Below are positions 33,458-44,281 of a stretch of 64,000 nucleotides of DNA, piece after piece. The position numbers and the translations under genes are program-made. The notes below the pieces were generated by a model. The model did no database searches. It was not told the origin of the DNA and worked only from the letters and a program-made list of their open reading frames with translations. Source of the stretch: Macrothele yani (Eukaryota; Arthropoda; Arachnida; Araneae; Macrothelidae); the NCBI GenBank assembly GCA_039090855.1, contig CM077034.1, forward strand, positions 226,055,331 through 226,119,330, read 5' to 3'. Each line of letters starts with the position of its first letter. The stretch's first letter is position 1.

Positions 33458-33920
33458 TTAAAACCTACGTACCACGTAATAGAAATACTTGATAAGTTTA
33501 ACGAATAAGTAACTCTCATAAGGTTATATACAGTAAATCTTACTGTTTGTTATTGTTATTTAATTCCACTTAGTATGCACTGAACTGTGTTCGATGTGGT
33601 CGTGAGTGATGTGAATAAATGCAGCGTGTTGTACATAAATAAATGTATTACTCTCAAATCACTCCTTTTTCTTCACGCAGACAAAGACACCTGCACACAA
33701 AAGATGCATAGCATAGGTTATTTACAAAAAGTACGAGGCACTCTCTCGATTTTTATGGTCACACTACAACTACGCCTGCAGGGAACCATCGATATTACTG
33801 AGAATTCCTGAAATTCACTCTATGTTCCATGTGGACTATCTCAAAGCATGATGAATATTACATGTTAAGCCCCAAGTGAATCATTCCACATAAACAAAAC
33901 AACAGAGGAACTCAGGTAAA
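33458..33920. other. Unassigned spacer
   Basis: No recognisable coding or repeat content, apart from a TA run entering the RTE-1 target at about 33920. Confidence 0.5.
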
Positions 33921-33932
33921 TATATATATATA

Positions 33933-36900
33933 TCATCATCATCATCATCATTGTCAGCCATTATCAATCCACTGCTGGACGAAGGTCTCCCCAAGTTTCC
34001 TCCACAACGGTCTGTCTTGTGCCAGTCTCCTCCATGTCACTCCCGCATATTTACGAATTTCATCCACCCATCTCCCATGTGGTCTTCTTCTGGGTCTTTT
34101 CCTGTCCCTTGGAATCCAATCTAAAATTTCGGCTGTCCATTTATGGTCTGTCCTTCTGGCAGTATGTCCAGCCCATTGCCATTTCAGGGATTTAACTCTG
34201 ATCATGATGTCTTCCACTCTCGTCATTTTTCGGATCCACGAGTTCCTCTTCTTATCTCTCCTGGTTATACCAAGCATGCACCTCTCCATGCTTCTTTGAG
34301 TTGTCTGCAGCCTTTGTATGTCTCTTTTAGTTAAGGTCCACGTCTCTGCACCATACGTAAGCACTGGAAGGATGCATTGATCAAACACTTTTCTTTTAAG
34401 ACATAATGGCATATTGCTCTTGAAAATTATGCTGTTTCTTCCAAAAGCTCTCCAGGCAAGTTTTGAACGCCGATTAATTTCTTCATCAATGTGACCCTCA
34501 CTTGATATCTGCTGTCCAAGATAAACATACGTATCTGTTATCTCCAGTTTTTCTCCATCAATCGATAAATCTTCATTTCTTGTAAAAGCATTGAACATCA
34601 CTTTTGTCTTCTGAAAGTTCATTTTTAATCCCACTTCTTTACTCTTGTCAGCAAGTTCCTGGATCATACTCTGCAGCTCTGATGGGGTAGTTGCAAAAAT
34701 GACTACGTCATCAGCAAAACGAAGGTGGGTTAGATAATCTCCATTAATCTTTATCCCTTTGTTTTCCCAGTTCAGTGATTGAAAGACATTTTCCAATGTG
34801 GCATTAAAGAGCTTCGGAGATATGGTGTCACCTTGTCTCACTCCCTTTCCAATTTTTATGTGTGTTGTATTTTCAAACAGCCGAATCTTTGCACTTGCAT
34901 TTTCATAGATGTTATTAATAATATTAATGTATGCATCTTCAATACCGCAGGATTTCAGAGCCGTGGTAACTGCTGATGGTTTCACCGAATCAAAGGCTTT
35001 TTCATAATCGATAAAAGCCATGCACAATGGAAGTTCATATTCCCTCGCTCTTTCAATTAGTTCTCTCAGTACATGGATATGATCTATTGTGCTGTAGCCA
35101 CTCCTGAATCCAGCTTGTTCTCTCGGTTGAGCCATGTCCAGTGTTACCTTCAAGCGGTGTGAAAGAACTTTAGTGAAGATTTTATAAACCACTGATAGGA
35201 GGCTGATAGGTCTGTAGTTCCTGAGATCCTCAATGTCACCTTTTTTATGTAGCAGGATCATTGTAGCATTGTTCCAATCCTCAGGAATCTTCCCTTCATT
35301 AAGGCATCGAGTGAAAATTTGGGCGAGTACTGTTTCCATTTCTCCACTTGCTTCTTGTATGATGTCTATAGTAATTCCATCTTCTCCTGGAGCTTTCCCC
35401 CGCTTCATGTTCTTGATTGCATGAGCAACTTCTGCTGGGAGGACTGGAAGAACTCTGGTACCTTTCATGATGTCTGGAGTACATGTATCATCCCTTTCAT
35501 ATAGTTTGGAGTAGAAATCTTTCACTCTTGTCAAAATTTCGCCTCTATTTCTTGTTATAGAACCATCTTCTTTTCTCAGAGCCATAATCTGTTTTCTTCC
35601 CTTACTGAGATGTCCCTTTGCTATCTTTAGGCTTTGGTTGTTTTCAATTGCTTTCCTCACTAGCTCACAGTTGAATTTCCTTACGTCTTCAGTGATACTT
35701 TTTCGTGCTGTCTTGCATAGCTCTATATATTCCACTTTGGAAGTCACATCTTCTTTAGTTGTCCTCATCTCTCTTCTTTTTTGCATCAACATTTTCGTTT
35801 TTCCTGATAATTTGTTCACATGCAACTTGTTCTTAGACCCAGCTAATTTTGTTGCTGTTTCCATAAGAGCTTTGGTTACTTTTCTGTTAACTTCCGAAAT
35901 ATCCACTTCTTCCGATGTTAGGCCTTCTAAAGCAGAGAATCTGTTCTTCAGTTCCAACTTGAAAGTATTATGGTGTTTTTTAAGGTTGGTTATGTCAATA
36001 CATTTTGTTTGTCTTATGAGCTTGCCACGTTCCAGTTTAGTGTTGAGGTGCATCTTACATCTCACTAATCTATGGTCACTACCTGTGTTGAACTTGTTTA
36101 GCACACTGCAGTCTTCGATGACGAATTTTTTGTTACACATAATAAAATCAATTTCACTTGTCGTCCCAATTGGATGTCTCCATGTCCATTTCCTGTGTGG
36201 CTTTTTCTTGAAAAAGGAATTCAAGATGAAAAATCCTTCTGCCTCTGCAAACTCAACGAGAGTATTTCCACGCTGGTTTCTGTTGCCGTGACCGAATTTA
36301 CCTACTGAAGTTTCATTCTGTTGCCGGTGCCCTATTTTTGCATTGAAATCTCCCATAATTATCTTCAAGTGCTGCTTACCTTTATTATTTAGATGACGAA
36401 TTTCCTCATAAAATTCTTCAATTTCTTCTTCAGGATGACTTGTGGTGGGTGCATAAGTTTGAATAATCTGAGCCTGGTATCTTCTCGATAGTTGGATAAC
36501 GAGTCGTGCAGCTCTGTCAGAGGAACTTTCAACTTCTACCACTTTATCCTTCAGTTTCTTGTTTATTATAAATCCAACACCACTAGTTCTGCCAGTATCT
36601 GTCCCACGATAATAGAAGAGATGTCCACTTTTCAGTTCAATGAGATCTTCTCCTTTTCTCCTTACCTCACTCAGCCCGACGATGTCCCACTTGATCCTTT
36701 GTAGTTCCTCTTCCAATTCAAGAAGCCTTGAATCAGAAGATAGGGAGCGTCCGTTGTAGGTAGCCAAGGTCAGCATCAAATGGCAGCCTAGTCCGGTCCT
36801 CCGGGGATTCTTAGCACCCTCTGCCTTCATGTCGCACTGGCCGCTGCCTTGGCCAGGTACATTCCAGCTGCCGGAGACTGAGGGCCAAGATTTAAGTTGT

Positions 36901-37118
36901 AGAGTCATTTTGGAGGTGTTTGGCCATAACTCACCACGCTGGCCAAGCGGGTTGGTGAGTGTGGGATAGCATTTCCTCTGATCCCGATGGTATAGTTACA
37001 CCGCTATTTGCGGTCGTCAGAGCCCCTTTAGTGGGAACAGGATGCACCACGAGAAGGCGGGGTTGACATTTGTCAAGGAGAGGCTGTGATGTTACGCATC
37101 ACCTGACCTTACATCCCT
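33933..37118 (-). mobile_element. RTE-1 copy 2, full length, coding-competent
   Basis: 3' tail of (TCA)n at 33933-33951 (element sense (TGA)n); 5' end at 37118. Both outer flanks are (TA)n runs (33921-33932, 37119-37140), so the target duplication is hidden in the dinucleotide repeat. About 210 bp of 5' leader. The most complete of the four copies in the window. Confidence 0.92.
33954..36908 (-). CDS. RTE-1 endonuclease/reverse transcriptase, intact 984-residue ORF
   Basis: Residues ~47-292 form an APE-type endonuclease (LATYNGRSL, GLSEVRR, YAPTT, GDFN at 196-199, SDHR at 287-290). Residues ~555-810 form the reverse transcriptase: NYRPISLLS (574-582), FIDYEKAFDS (642-651), GVRQGDTISPK (699-709) and the active-site FADD (741-744). 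The C-terminal ~150 residues are basic (RDRKRPRRRPHGRW) and rich in tryptophan, as in this lineage's usual tail. The protein binds its own RNA, nicks DNA and copies the RNA at the nick. The length fits RTE proteins (~1000 residues). No stop or frameshift. Copies at 973, 49384 and 59270 are damaged or truncated relatives. Confidence 0.93.
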   Translation of the reverse strand: MTLQLKSWPSVSGSWNVPGQGSGQCDMKAEGAKNPRRTGLGCHLMLTLATYNGRSLSSDSRLLELEEELQRIKWDIVGLSEVRRKGEDLIELKSGHLFYYRGTDTGRTSGVGFIINKKLKDKVVEVESSSDRAARLVIQLSRRYQAQIIQTYAPTTSHPEEEIEEFYEEIRHLNNKGKQHLKIIMGDFNAKIGHRQQNETSVGKFGHGNRNQRGNTLVEFAEAEGFFILNSFFKKKPHRKWTWRHPIGTTSEIDFIMCNKKFVIEDCSVLNKFNTGSDHRLVRCKMHLNTKLERGKLIRQTKCIDITNLKKHHNTFKLELKNRFSALEGLTSEEVDISEVNRKVTKALMETATKLAGSKNKLHVNKLSGKTKMLMQKRREMRTTKEDVTSKVEYIELCKTARKSITEDVRKFNCELVRKAIENNQSLKIAKGHLSKGRKQIMALRKEDGSITRNRGEILTRVKDFYSKLYERDDTCTPDIMKGTRVLPVLPAEVAHAIKNMKRGKAPGEDGITIDIIQEASGEMETVLAQIFTRCLNEGKIPEDWNNATMILLHKKGDIEDLRNYRPISLLSVVYKIFTKVLSHRLKVTLDMAQPREQAGFRSGYSTIDHIHVLRELIERAREYELPLCMAFIDYEKAFDSVKPSAVTTALKSCGIEDAYINIINNIYENASAKIRLFENTTHIKIGKGVRQGDTISPKLFNATLENVFQSLNWENKGIKINGDYLTHLRFADDVVIFATTPSELQSMIQELADKSKEVGLKMNFQKTKVMFNAFTRNEDLSIDGEKLEITDTYVYLGQQISSEGHIDEEINRRSKLAWRAFGRNSIIFKSNMPLCLKRKVFDQCILPVLTYGAETWTLTKRDIQRLQTTQRSMERCMLGITRRDKKRNSWIRKMTRVEDIMIRVKSLKWQWAGHTARRTDHKWTAEILDWIPRDRKRPRRRPHGRWVDEIRKYAGVTWRRLAQDRPLWRKLGETFVQQWIDNG

Positions 37119-37164
37119 ATATATATATATATATATATATCATCAACAAAATAACTGAACTTAC

Positions 37165-37264
37165 CAACAATGGGTCCAGTTGGAAATCCTAAACTGTTAA
37201 GCTTACTGGCTAGTTCATCATCTGACAGCGCTGGAATATCGATTCCTTCGACTTGCAAATCCAT
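37165..37264 (-). CDS. First coding exon of a LEM-domain protein (emerin/MAN1/LAP2 type)
   Basis: The minus strand from ATG at 37264 reads MDLQVEGIDIPALSDDELAS then KLNSLGFPTGPIV, followed by one base of the next codon and a GTAAGTT splice donor at 37164. The LSDDEL...LGFPTGPIV pattern is the first half of a LEM domain, the ~40-residue fold that binds the chromatin protein BAF at the inner nuclear membrane. In human emerin, from memory, the first intron interrupts the LEM domain at the same place and phase. Later exons should lie at lower coordinates on this strand. I did not find one, so the intron probably contains RTE-1 and much of the preceding DNA. It is the only exon of a cellular gene I can support. 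Which LEM protein it is cannot be told. Confidence 0.75.
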
Positions 37265-37440
37265 TCTGACTTCTCAACACAGTGCCAAACTAATAAAAAC
37301 ATTTATCCACATTAATTATACATTAACACCATCAACACTATCTAAGAAAATCAATGTGTCAGCAAAGATTGTAAACAAACTGAACAAAAAAAAAATAATA
37401 ATAAATGATTATCCAAATGGTGAATATATTTTAAGTACGT
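37265..37440 (-). promoter_or_regulatory. Probable 5' untranslated/upstream region of the LEM gene
   Basis: AT-rich sequence directly upstream of the ATG, with no conserved promoter element that I can name. It ends at the SINE-3 tail near 37445. Assignment is by position only. Confidence 0.35.
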
Positions 37441-37444
37441 GGAG

Positions 37445-37528
37445 ATAATGTAAATATACGATGTCATTGCTCTGTCCACATTATTTTTATAAACAACGAA
37501 TAGCAACTGAAAAATTATCTATATTTAA
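37445..37528 (-). repeat. SINE-3 3' end, reverse orientation
   Basis: Inverted match to 39800-39860: the tail aataacgtggacagagcgat and the preceding aacaacgaatagcaa-type sequence. The head is missing. Tc1-D begins right after it. Confidence 0.7.
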
Positions 37529-37627
37529 AATACACTGGCGGAAAATGAAAAAAGAACACCAAGAAGGAGATGTCTGATACCAACGAAATTTATACAGCAT
37601 AATAACGGAATACAGAGGATAACGTGA

Positions 37628-38181
37628 TCAAAACATTATGGCAAAATACAGCTGTATTTGCTGGTAAACTGAAAAATAACATTTCCATGTAACATGGTTA
37701 GTACGAGGTTGAACCGCCATGAACTGCGTCACACTGTGCAATTCTGGCATGGAGTCTGTCGTACAGATGTTGGATGTCAGTTTGGGGTATTGAGTTCCAA
37801 GCATCCTCAACCTGGACGCGTAAATCGGGATGGTCGTGGCTAGAAAGTGAAAAAGAACACCAAGAAGGAGACGTCTGATACCAACGAAATTTAAACATAA
37901 CGGAATACAGAGGATAACGTGATCAAAACATTATGGCAAAATACAGCTGTATTTGCTGGTAAACTGAAAAATAACATTTCCATGTAACATGGTTAGTACG
38001 AGGTTGAACCGCCATGAACTGCGTCACACTGTGCAATTCTGGCATGGAGTCTGTCGTACAGATGTTGGATGTAAGTTTGGGGTATTGAGTTCCAAGCATC
38101 CTCAACCTGGACGCCTAAATCGGGGATGGTCGTGGCTAGAAAGTGAAAAAAGAACACCAAGAAGGAGACGTCTGATACCAA
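37628..38181 (-). repeat. Two extra tandem copies of the Tc1-D C-terminal coding end
   Basis: Open stretches 37628-37898 and 37923-38181 repeat the WNSIPQ...LYDRLHARIAQCD segment and HGGSTSY of the real C-terminus. They differ from it by only a few bases, so the duplication is recent compared with the transposase decay. Confidence 0.85.
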
Positions 38182-38289
38182 CGAAATTTATACATAACGG
38201 AATACAGAGGATAACGTGATCAAAACATTATGGCAAAATACAGCTGTATTTGCTGGTAAACTGAAAAATAACATTTCCATGTAACATGG

Positions 38290-39312
38290 TTAGTACGAGG
38301 TTGAACCACCATGAACTGCGTCACACTGTGCAATTCTGGCATGGAGTCTGTCGTACAGATGTTGGATGTAAGTTTGGGGTATTGAGTTCCAAGCATCCTC
38401 AACCTGGACGAGTACATCGGGGATGGTCGTGGCTGGCCGTGGAGACCGGATAAGTCGTTGTCCCATAACATCCCACACGTGCTCAATGGGGGACAAATCC
38501 GCTGAACGTGTAGGCCATGGAAGTTGTCTCACACCCTGAAGTGCATGTTGCATTGCACGTGTCGTGTGTGGGCGTGCGTTATCTTGCTGGAAAACACTGC
38601 GATGGACCGACCTTACAAATGGCACAACAACGGGCTGAATGATGTTGTTGATGTAGGAGGGGCTGTTTAACGTACCCGGTACAAACACTAGTTGTGTACG
38701 GGAGTGATAGCTGATCGCTCCCCACACCAGGAGACCAGGTGTAGGTCCTGTGTGTCACTGGCGGATACTAGAAGGGTGGAGACGCTCCCCTGTGCACATC
38801 TGCGAACACGCATATGGCCATCGGAGGCTCCCAAGCAGAATCTTCTTTCATCGCTGAACAAGACAGATCGCCATTGCGTTCTCCAGTGAAGACGTTGGCG
38901 ACACCACTGCAGCCGTTCCTGACGGTGGGCTGGAGTCAGAGGTACACATGTCAGAGGCACACGTGCACGTAGTCCTGCATCCAGTAGACGGTTGCGGATT
39001 GTTCGCAGTCACCTCAGGTGCAACAGCAGCTCGGATTTGCGTTGCAGTGAATGTTCTGCTTGACAACGCCGCTCTTCTTATGCATCGATCGGTCCGCTCA
39101 TCAGTCCGTCCGTGACTCTCGGTTTTACGTCTTCTCGTGTGGGAATGTTCCTCGGACCATCTACGCCACCACCGTACCACCACCGATACTTCCCGTCCAG
39201 TTTGCTCCGCAATACGACGATACGACCACAAGGCCTCACGGAGTCCAACTAGACGACCTCGCTCAAAGTCCAATAACTGCTGAAATCGTACACGTCTTCC
39301 ATGTCTAGACAT
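38290..39312 (-). pseudogene. Tc1-D transposase, 32-residue D-to-E spacing, broken
   Basis: Starts MSRHGRRVRFQQLLDFERGR at 39312, chosen because it aligns with the Tc1-B start. The HTH region and an RRRKTESHG segment follow. Shifts near 39010 and 38740 divide the gene into three frames: N-terminal; VLFSDERRF (first D); and VFQQDNARPH ... SADLSPIEHVWDVMGQ with 32 residues between second D and E. The C-terminus HGGSTSY is present here and again in the two extra tandem copies. A close relative of Tc1-B. Not functional. Confidence 0.87.
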
Positions 39313-39622
39313 TGCAGCTTCTTCAGGGTCTTCGCATGTGTCCGTACGACGACAACTGATTATATTCATTTCGCCGTACTCCTTAAATACCACCGACAAT
39401 AATTTGCATATTATGCCATGCTGTGGCGTAAGCGCTCACCGGTTGGTCCCGAAATTAACATCACACCTACGTAAACTCGACCCCATTAACATAAGTAAAT
39501 TTCATGATCATCCGCCAATTCCTTCTTCGTGTTCTTTTTTCACTTTCCGCCAGTGTATATTCACCATTTCTATCGCTCTTTGGATTTATCAGCTGCAATT
39601 AAACAGTTTGCTTTGTTGAATG

Positions 39623-39635
39623 CCACTAGATGGCG
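39623..39635 (+). promoter_or_regulatory. Sequence matching the CTCF core consensus
   Basis: ccactagatggcg fits CCASYAGRKGGC at every position. In bilaterians this 12-base core is bound by the zinc-finger protein CTCF. A single match could be chance. It lies about 85 bp upstream of the SINE-3 head and 2.4 kb upstream of the LEM exon start. Confidence 0.4.
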
Positions 39636-39718
39636 ACACATCAGTTGCTGAGCCCATCAATAAGGATTTGTGTAGTCAGATGCTGACTGATAAACCACGA
39701 ATAGCGCTGTGAATTGTT

Positions 39719-39860
39719 GGCACCGTAGCGTAAAGCGAACGCACTCGGCTAGTTATCGAGAGATCTGGGGTTCGATCCCAGCGGTGTCGGATGTACAATT
39801 TTTCAATTGCTATTCGTTGTTTATAAGAATAACGTGGACAGAGCGATGAATGACATGGTA
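39719..39860 (+). repeat. SINE-3 with a well-formed tRNA-like head
   Basis: Head 39719-39788 folds as a complete cloverleaf: acceptor ggcaccg/cggtgtc, D stem gcg/cgc, anticodon stem ctcgg/tcgag with loop ctagtta (AGT, tRNA-Thr-like), and T arm ctggg/cccag. The D loop lacks the usual GG. The tail aataacgtggacagagcgat ends where the 270-bp satellite starts, so it is a SINE rather than a solo tRNA gene. Confidence 0.75.
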
Positions 39861-42800
39861 TATTTAGATTATCAAAATTTTTAACAAAAGATCTTGATCC
39901 AACAATTAATATTCAGGTGTCTGGGGGCGGGTGTCATTTTTGCTTAGGACAGTTCCACAATGTTAATACGCAATTTTTATTTGTGGAGCAGTTTTCCTGT
40001 GCTGCAATTGAGTGAAAGTGCATACCGTGGGGAATGAAACGATGTGGTGAACTTGCACTCACAGTCAATTGCAATTTGGCCACAAAGTTTGAAATAAGAT
40101 TGAAGTGGTAATCGATGAATGACATGGTATATTTAGATTATCAAAATTTTTAACAAAAAGATCTTGATCCAACAATTAATATTGAGGTGTCTGGGGGCGG
40201 GTGTCATTTTTGCTTAGGACAGTTCCACAATGTTAATACGCAATTTTTATTTGTGGAGCAGTTTTCCTGTGCTGCAATTGAGTGAAAGTGCATACCGTGG
40301 GGAATGAAACGATGTGGTGAACTTGCACTCACAGTCAATTGCAATTTGGCCACAAAGTTTGAAATAAGATTGAAGTGGTAATCGATGAATGACATGGTAT
40401 ATTTAGATTATCAAAATTTTTAACAAAAAGATCTTGATCCAACAATTAATATTGAGGTGTCTGGGGGCGGGTGTCATTTTTGCTTAGGACAGTTCCACAA
40501 TGTTAATACGCAATTTTTATTTGTGGAGCAGTTTTCCTGTGCTGCAATTGAGTGAAAGTGCATACCGTGGGGAATGAAACGATGTGGTGAACTTGCACTC
40601 ACAGTCAATTGCAATTTGGCCACAAAGTTTGAAATAAGATTGAAGTGGTAATCGATGAATGACATGGTATATTTAGATTATCAAAATTTTTAACAAAAAG
40701 ATCTTGATCCAACAATTAATATTGAGGTGTCTGGGGGCGGGTGTCATTTTTGCTTAGGACAGTTCCACAATGTTAATACGCAATTTTTATTTGTGGAGCA
40801 GTTTTCCTGTGCTGCAATTGAGTGAAAGTGCATACCGTGGGGAATGAAACGATGTGGTGAACTTGCACTCACAGTCAATTGCAATTTGGCCACAAAGTTT
40901 GAAATAAGATTGAAGTGGTAATCGATGAATGACATGGTATATTTAGATTATCAAAATTTTTAACAAAAAGATCTTGATCCAACAATTAATATTGAGGTGT
41001 CTGGGGGCGGGTGTCATTTTTGCTTAGGACAGTTCCACAATGTTAATACGCAATTTTTATTTGTGGAGCAGTTTTCCTGTGCTGCAATTGAGTGAAAGTG
41101 CATACCGTGGGGAATGAAACGATGTGGTGAACTTGCACTCACAGTCAATTGCAATTTGGCCACAAAGTTTGAAATAAGATTGAAGTGGTAATCGATGAAT
41201 GACATGGTATATTTAGATTATCAAAATTTTTAACAAAAGATCTTGATCCAACAATTAATATTGAGGTGTCTGGGGGCGGGTGTCATTTTTGCTTAGGACA
41301 GTTCCACAATGTTAATACGCAATTTTTATTTGTGGAGCAGTTTTCCTGTGCTGCAATTGAGTGAAAGTGCATACCGTGGGGAATGAAACGATGTGGTGAA
41401 CTTGCACTCACAGTCAATTGCAATTTGGCCACAAAGTTTGAAATAAGATTGAAGTGGTAATCGATGAATGACATGGTATATTTAGATTATCAAAATTTTT
41501 AACAAAAAGATCTTGATCCAACAATTAATATTGAGGTGTCTGGGGGCGGGTGTCATTTTTGCTTAGGACAGTTCCACAATGTTAATACGCAATTTTTATT
41601 TGTGGAGCAGTTTTCCTGTGCTGCAATTGAGTGAAAGTGCATACCGTGGGGAATGAAACGATGTGGTGAACTTGCACTCACAGTCAATTGCAATTTGGCC
41701 ACAAAGTTTGAAATAAGATTGAAGTGGTAATCGATGAATGACATGGTATATTTAGATTATCAAAATTTTTAACAAAAAGATCTTGATCCAACAATTAATA
41801 TTGAGGTGTCTGGGGGCGGGTGTCATTTTTGCTTAGGACAGTTCCACAATGTTAATACGCAATTTTTATTTGTGGAGCAGTTTTCCTGTGCTGCAATTGA
41901 GTGAAAGTGCATACCGTGGGGAATGAAACGATGTGGTGAACTTGCACTCACAGTCAATTGCAATTTGGCCACAAAGTTTGAAATAAGATTGAAGTGGTAA
42001 TCGATGAATGACATGGTATATTTAGATTATCAAAATTTTTAACAAAAAGATCTTGATCCAACAATTAATATTGAGGTGTCTGGGGGCGGGTGTCATTTTT
42101 GCTTAGGACAGTTCCACAATGTTAATACGCAATTTTTATTTGTGGAGCAGTTTTCCTGTGCTGCAATTGAGTGAAAGTGCATACCGTGGGGAATGAAACG
42201 ATGTGGTGAACTTGCACTCACAGTCAATTGCAATTTGGCCACAAAGTTTGAAATAAGATTGAAGTGGTAATCGATGAATGACATGGTATATTTAGATTAT
42301 CAAAATTTTTAACAAAAAGATCTTGATCCAACAATTAATATTGAGGTGTCTGGGGGCGGGTGTCATTTTTGCTTAGGACAGTTCCACAATGTTAATACGC
42401 AATTTTTATTTGTGGAGCAGTTTTCCTGTGCTGCAATTGAGTGAAAGTGCATACCGTGGGGAATGAAACGATGTGGTGAACTTGCACTCACAGTCAATTG
42501 CAATTTGGCCACAAAGTTTGAAATAAGATTGAAGTGGTAATCGATGAATGACATGGTATATTTAGATTATCAAAATTTTTAACAAAAAGATCTTGATCCA
42601 ACAATTAATATTGAGGTGTCTGGGGGCGGGTGTCATTTTTGCTTAGGACAGTTCCACAATGTTAATACGCAATTTTTATTTGTGGAGCAGTTTTCCTGTG
42701 CTGCAATTGAGTGAAAGTGCATACCGTGGGGAATGAAACGATGTGGTGAACTTGCACTCACAGTCAATTGCAATTTGGCCACAAAGTTTGAAATAAGATT

Positions 42801-43080
42801 GAAGTGGTAATCGATGAATGACATGGTATATTTAGATTATCAAAATTTTTAACAAAAAGATCTTGATCCAACAATTAATATTGAGGTGTCTGGGGGCGGG
42901 TGTCATTTTTGCTTAGGACAGTTCCACAATGTTAATACGCAATTTTTATTTGTGGAGCAGTTTTCCTGTGCTGCAATTGAGTGAAAGTGCATACCGTGGG
43001 GAATGAAACGATGTGGTGAACTTGCACTCACAGTCAATTGCAATTTGGCCACAAAGTTTGAAATAAGACTGAAGTGGTAA
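39846..43080. repeat. 270-bp satellite, 12 nearly identical units
   Basis: Units repeat every 270 bp (one of 269) with almost no differences. The unit begins gatgaatgacatggtatatt, the same bases that end SINE-3. Since 270 is divisible by 3, every unit carries the same 63-codon open frame on the minus strand. It stops once per unit and has no known domain. The last unit diverges at about 43069. Confidence 0.95.
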
Positions 43081-43510
43081 TCGTTTGTTTGGCATAATAA
43101 ACAAGGTACAATTTGCAGAGCTTTTACACATCTATGGAAGACTTTGTCAAGGCTAAAAGTGTAAACCAAACTGAAAATGAGAGTGATTACAATTTAAATA
43201 TAAGAATGGTTACACGAGACCTAAAGAATTATTAAATACACGGCGCGTCATGTGCTGAACAGAGCTCGAAAAAAAAAAAAAAATTAAAGGAATATTTTTA
43301 CTCTTTTGAAAAAATTTAGGCAGTAACTTTTAAAATTGGGGAGTATTTTAGAAAAATTAACAGATGAAATAAAAAAAATGTACAAAACTGCTGGGCAATT
43401 ATGAAAAATCAACCCAGATTTTTTTTTTACATATTAAAAAATCTTTCACTACCGCTCAATGTATTTCGAATTTGGATCCCTCTTGCTTCTTGTTTTAGTA
43501 ATAAATATAA
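43081..43510. other. AT-rich spacer
   Basis: No gene seen. Poly-A near 43270-43283. Confidence 0.55.
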
Positions 43511-43522
43511 TATTCGTATTTT

Positions 43523-44269
43523 TTTTTTTTTTTTTGATTGGAGGTTTAACGACCACCGTGAGCAACTCAATGGGCTATAAGCAGTCGCCCGTCCCTAATT
43601 TAGGGTCACTGGTTCCAGGGAAGGGAGAGAGCCAGTGCCGTAAGACAAACACAACATCCATTGATTGATTGGAGGTTTAACGACCACCGTGAGCAACTCA
43701 ATGGGCTATAAGCAGTCGCCCGTCCCTAATTTAGGGTCACTGGTTCCAGGGAAGGGAGAGAGCCAGTGCCGTAAGACAAACACAACATCCATTGATTGAT
43801 TGGAGGTTTAACGACCACCGTGAGCAACTCAATGGGCTATAAGCAGTCGCCCGTCCCTAATTTAGGGTCACTGGTTCCAGGGAAGGGAGAGAGCCAGTGC
43901 CGTAAGACAAACACAACATCCATTGATTGATTGGAGGTTTAACGACCACCGTGAGCAACTCAATGGGCTATAAGCAGTCGCCCGTCCCTAATTTAGGGTC
44001 ACTGGTTCCAGGGAAGGGAGAGAGCCAGTGCCGTAAGACAAACACAACATCCATTGATTGATTGGAGGTTTAACGACCACCGTGAGCAACTCAATGGGCT
44101 ATAAGCAGTCGCCCGCCCCTAATTTAGGGTCACTGGTTCCAGGGAAGGGAGAGAGCCAGTGCCGTAAGACAAACACAACATCCGTGCCTGACCGGGATTC
44201 GAACCCGGACCCCCTTACGGACGAATGATCAGAGGCCAGCGCCTTAGACCACTGCGCCACCGGGGCTGC
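43523..44269 (-). repeat. SINE-1 with five tandem body units
   Basis: 131-bp units, almost identical, joined as catccattgattgattgg without the long T run seen in the 24-kb array. The head (gggattcgaacccgga in reverse) is only in the right-most unit. The 12-bp target duplication tattcgtatttt lies at 43511-43522 and 44270-44281. Confidence 0.93.
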
Positions 44270-44281
44270 TATTCGTATTTT

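Larger units (their letters stand above)
37533..39555 (-). mobile_element. Tc1-D, Tc1-like transposon with a triplicated 3' end
   Basis: Ends cactggcggaaaatgaaaaa and an inverted match ending at 39555, with TA at 37531-37532 and 39556-39557. At 2023 bp it is about 600 bp longer than Tc1-B because a ~295-300-bp block (C-terminal coding end plus sub-terminal repeat) occurs three times in tandem, starting near 37541, 37847 and 38142. Confidence 0.88.

Noticed and set aside
39719..39788. A functional tRNA-Thr gene
   Set aside because: It folds well but has an abnormal D loop and is joined to a SINE tail, so it is treated as a SINE head.
39934..43169. Twelve identical 63-residue open frames on the minus strand
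   Set aside because: They repeat only because the 270-bp unit is a multiple of three; there is no domain and no promoter or splice evidence.
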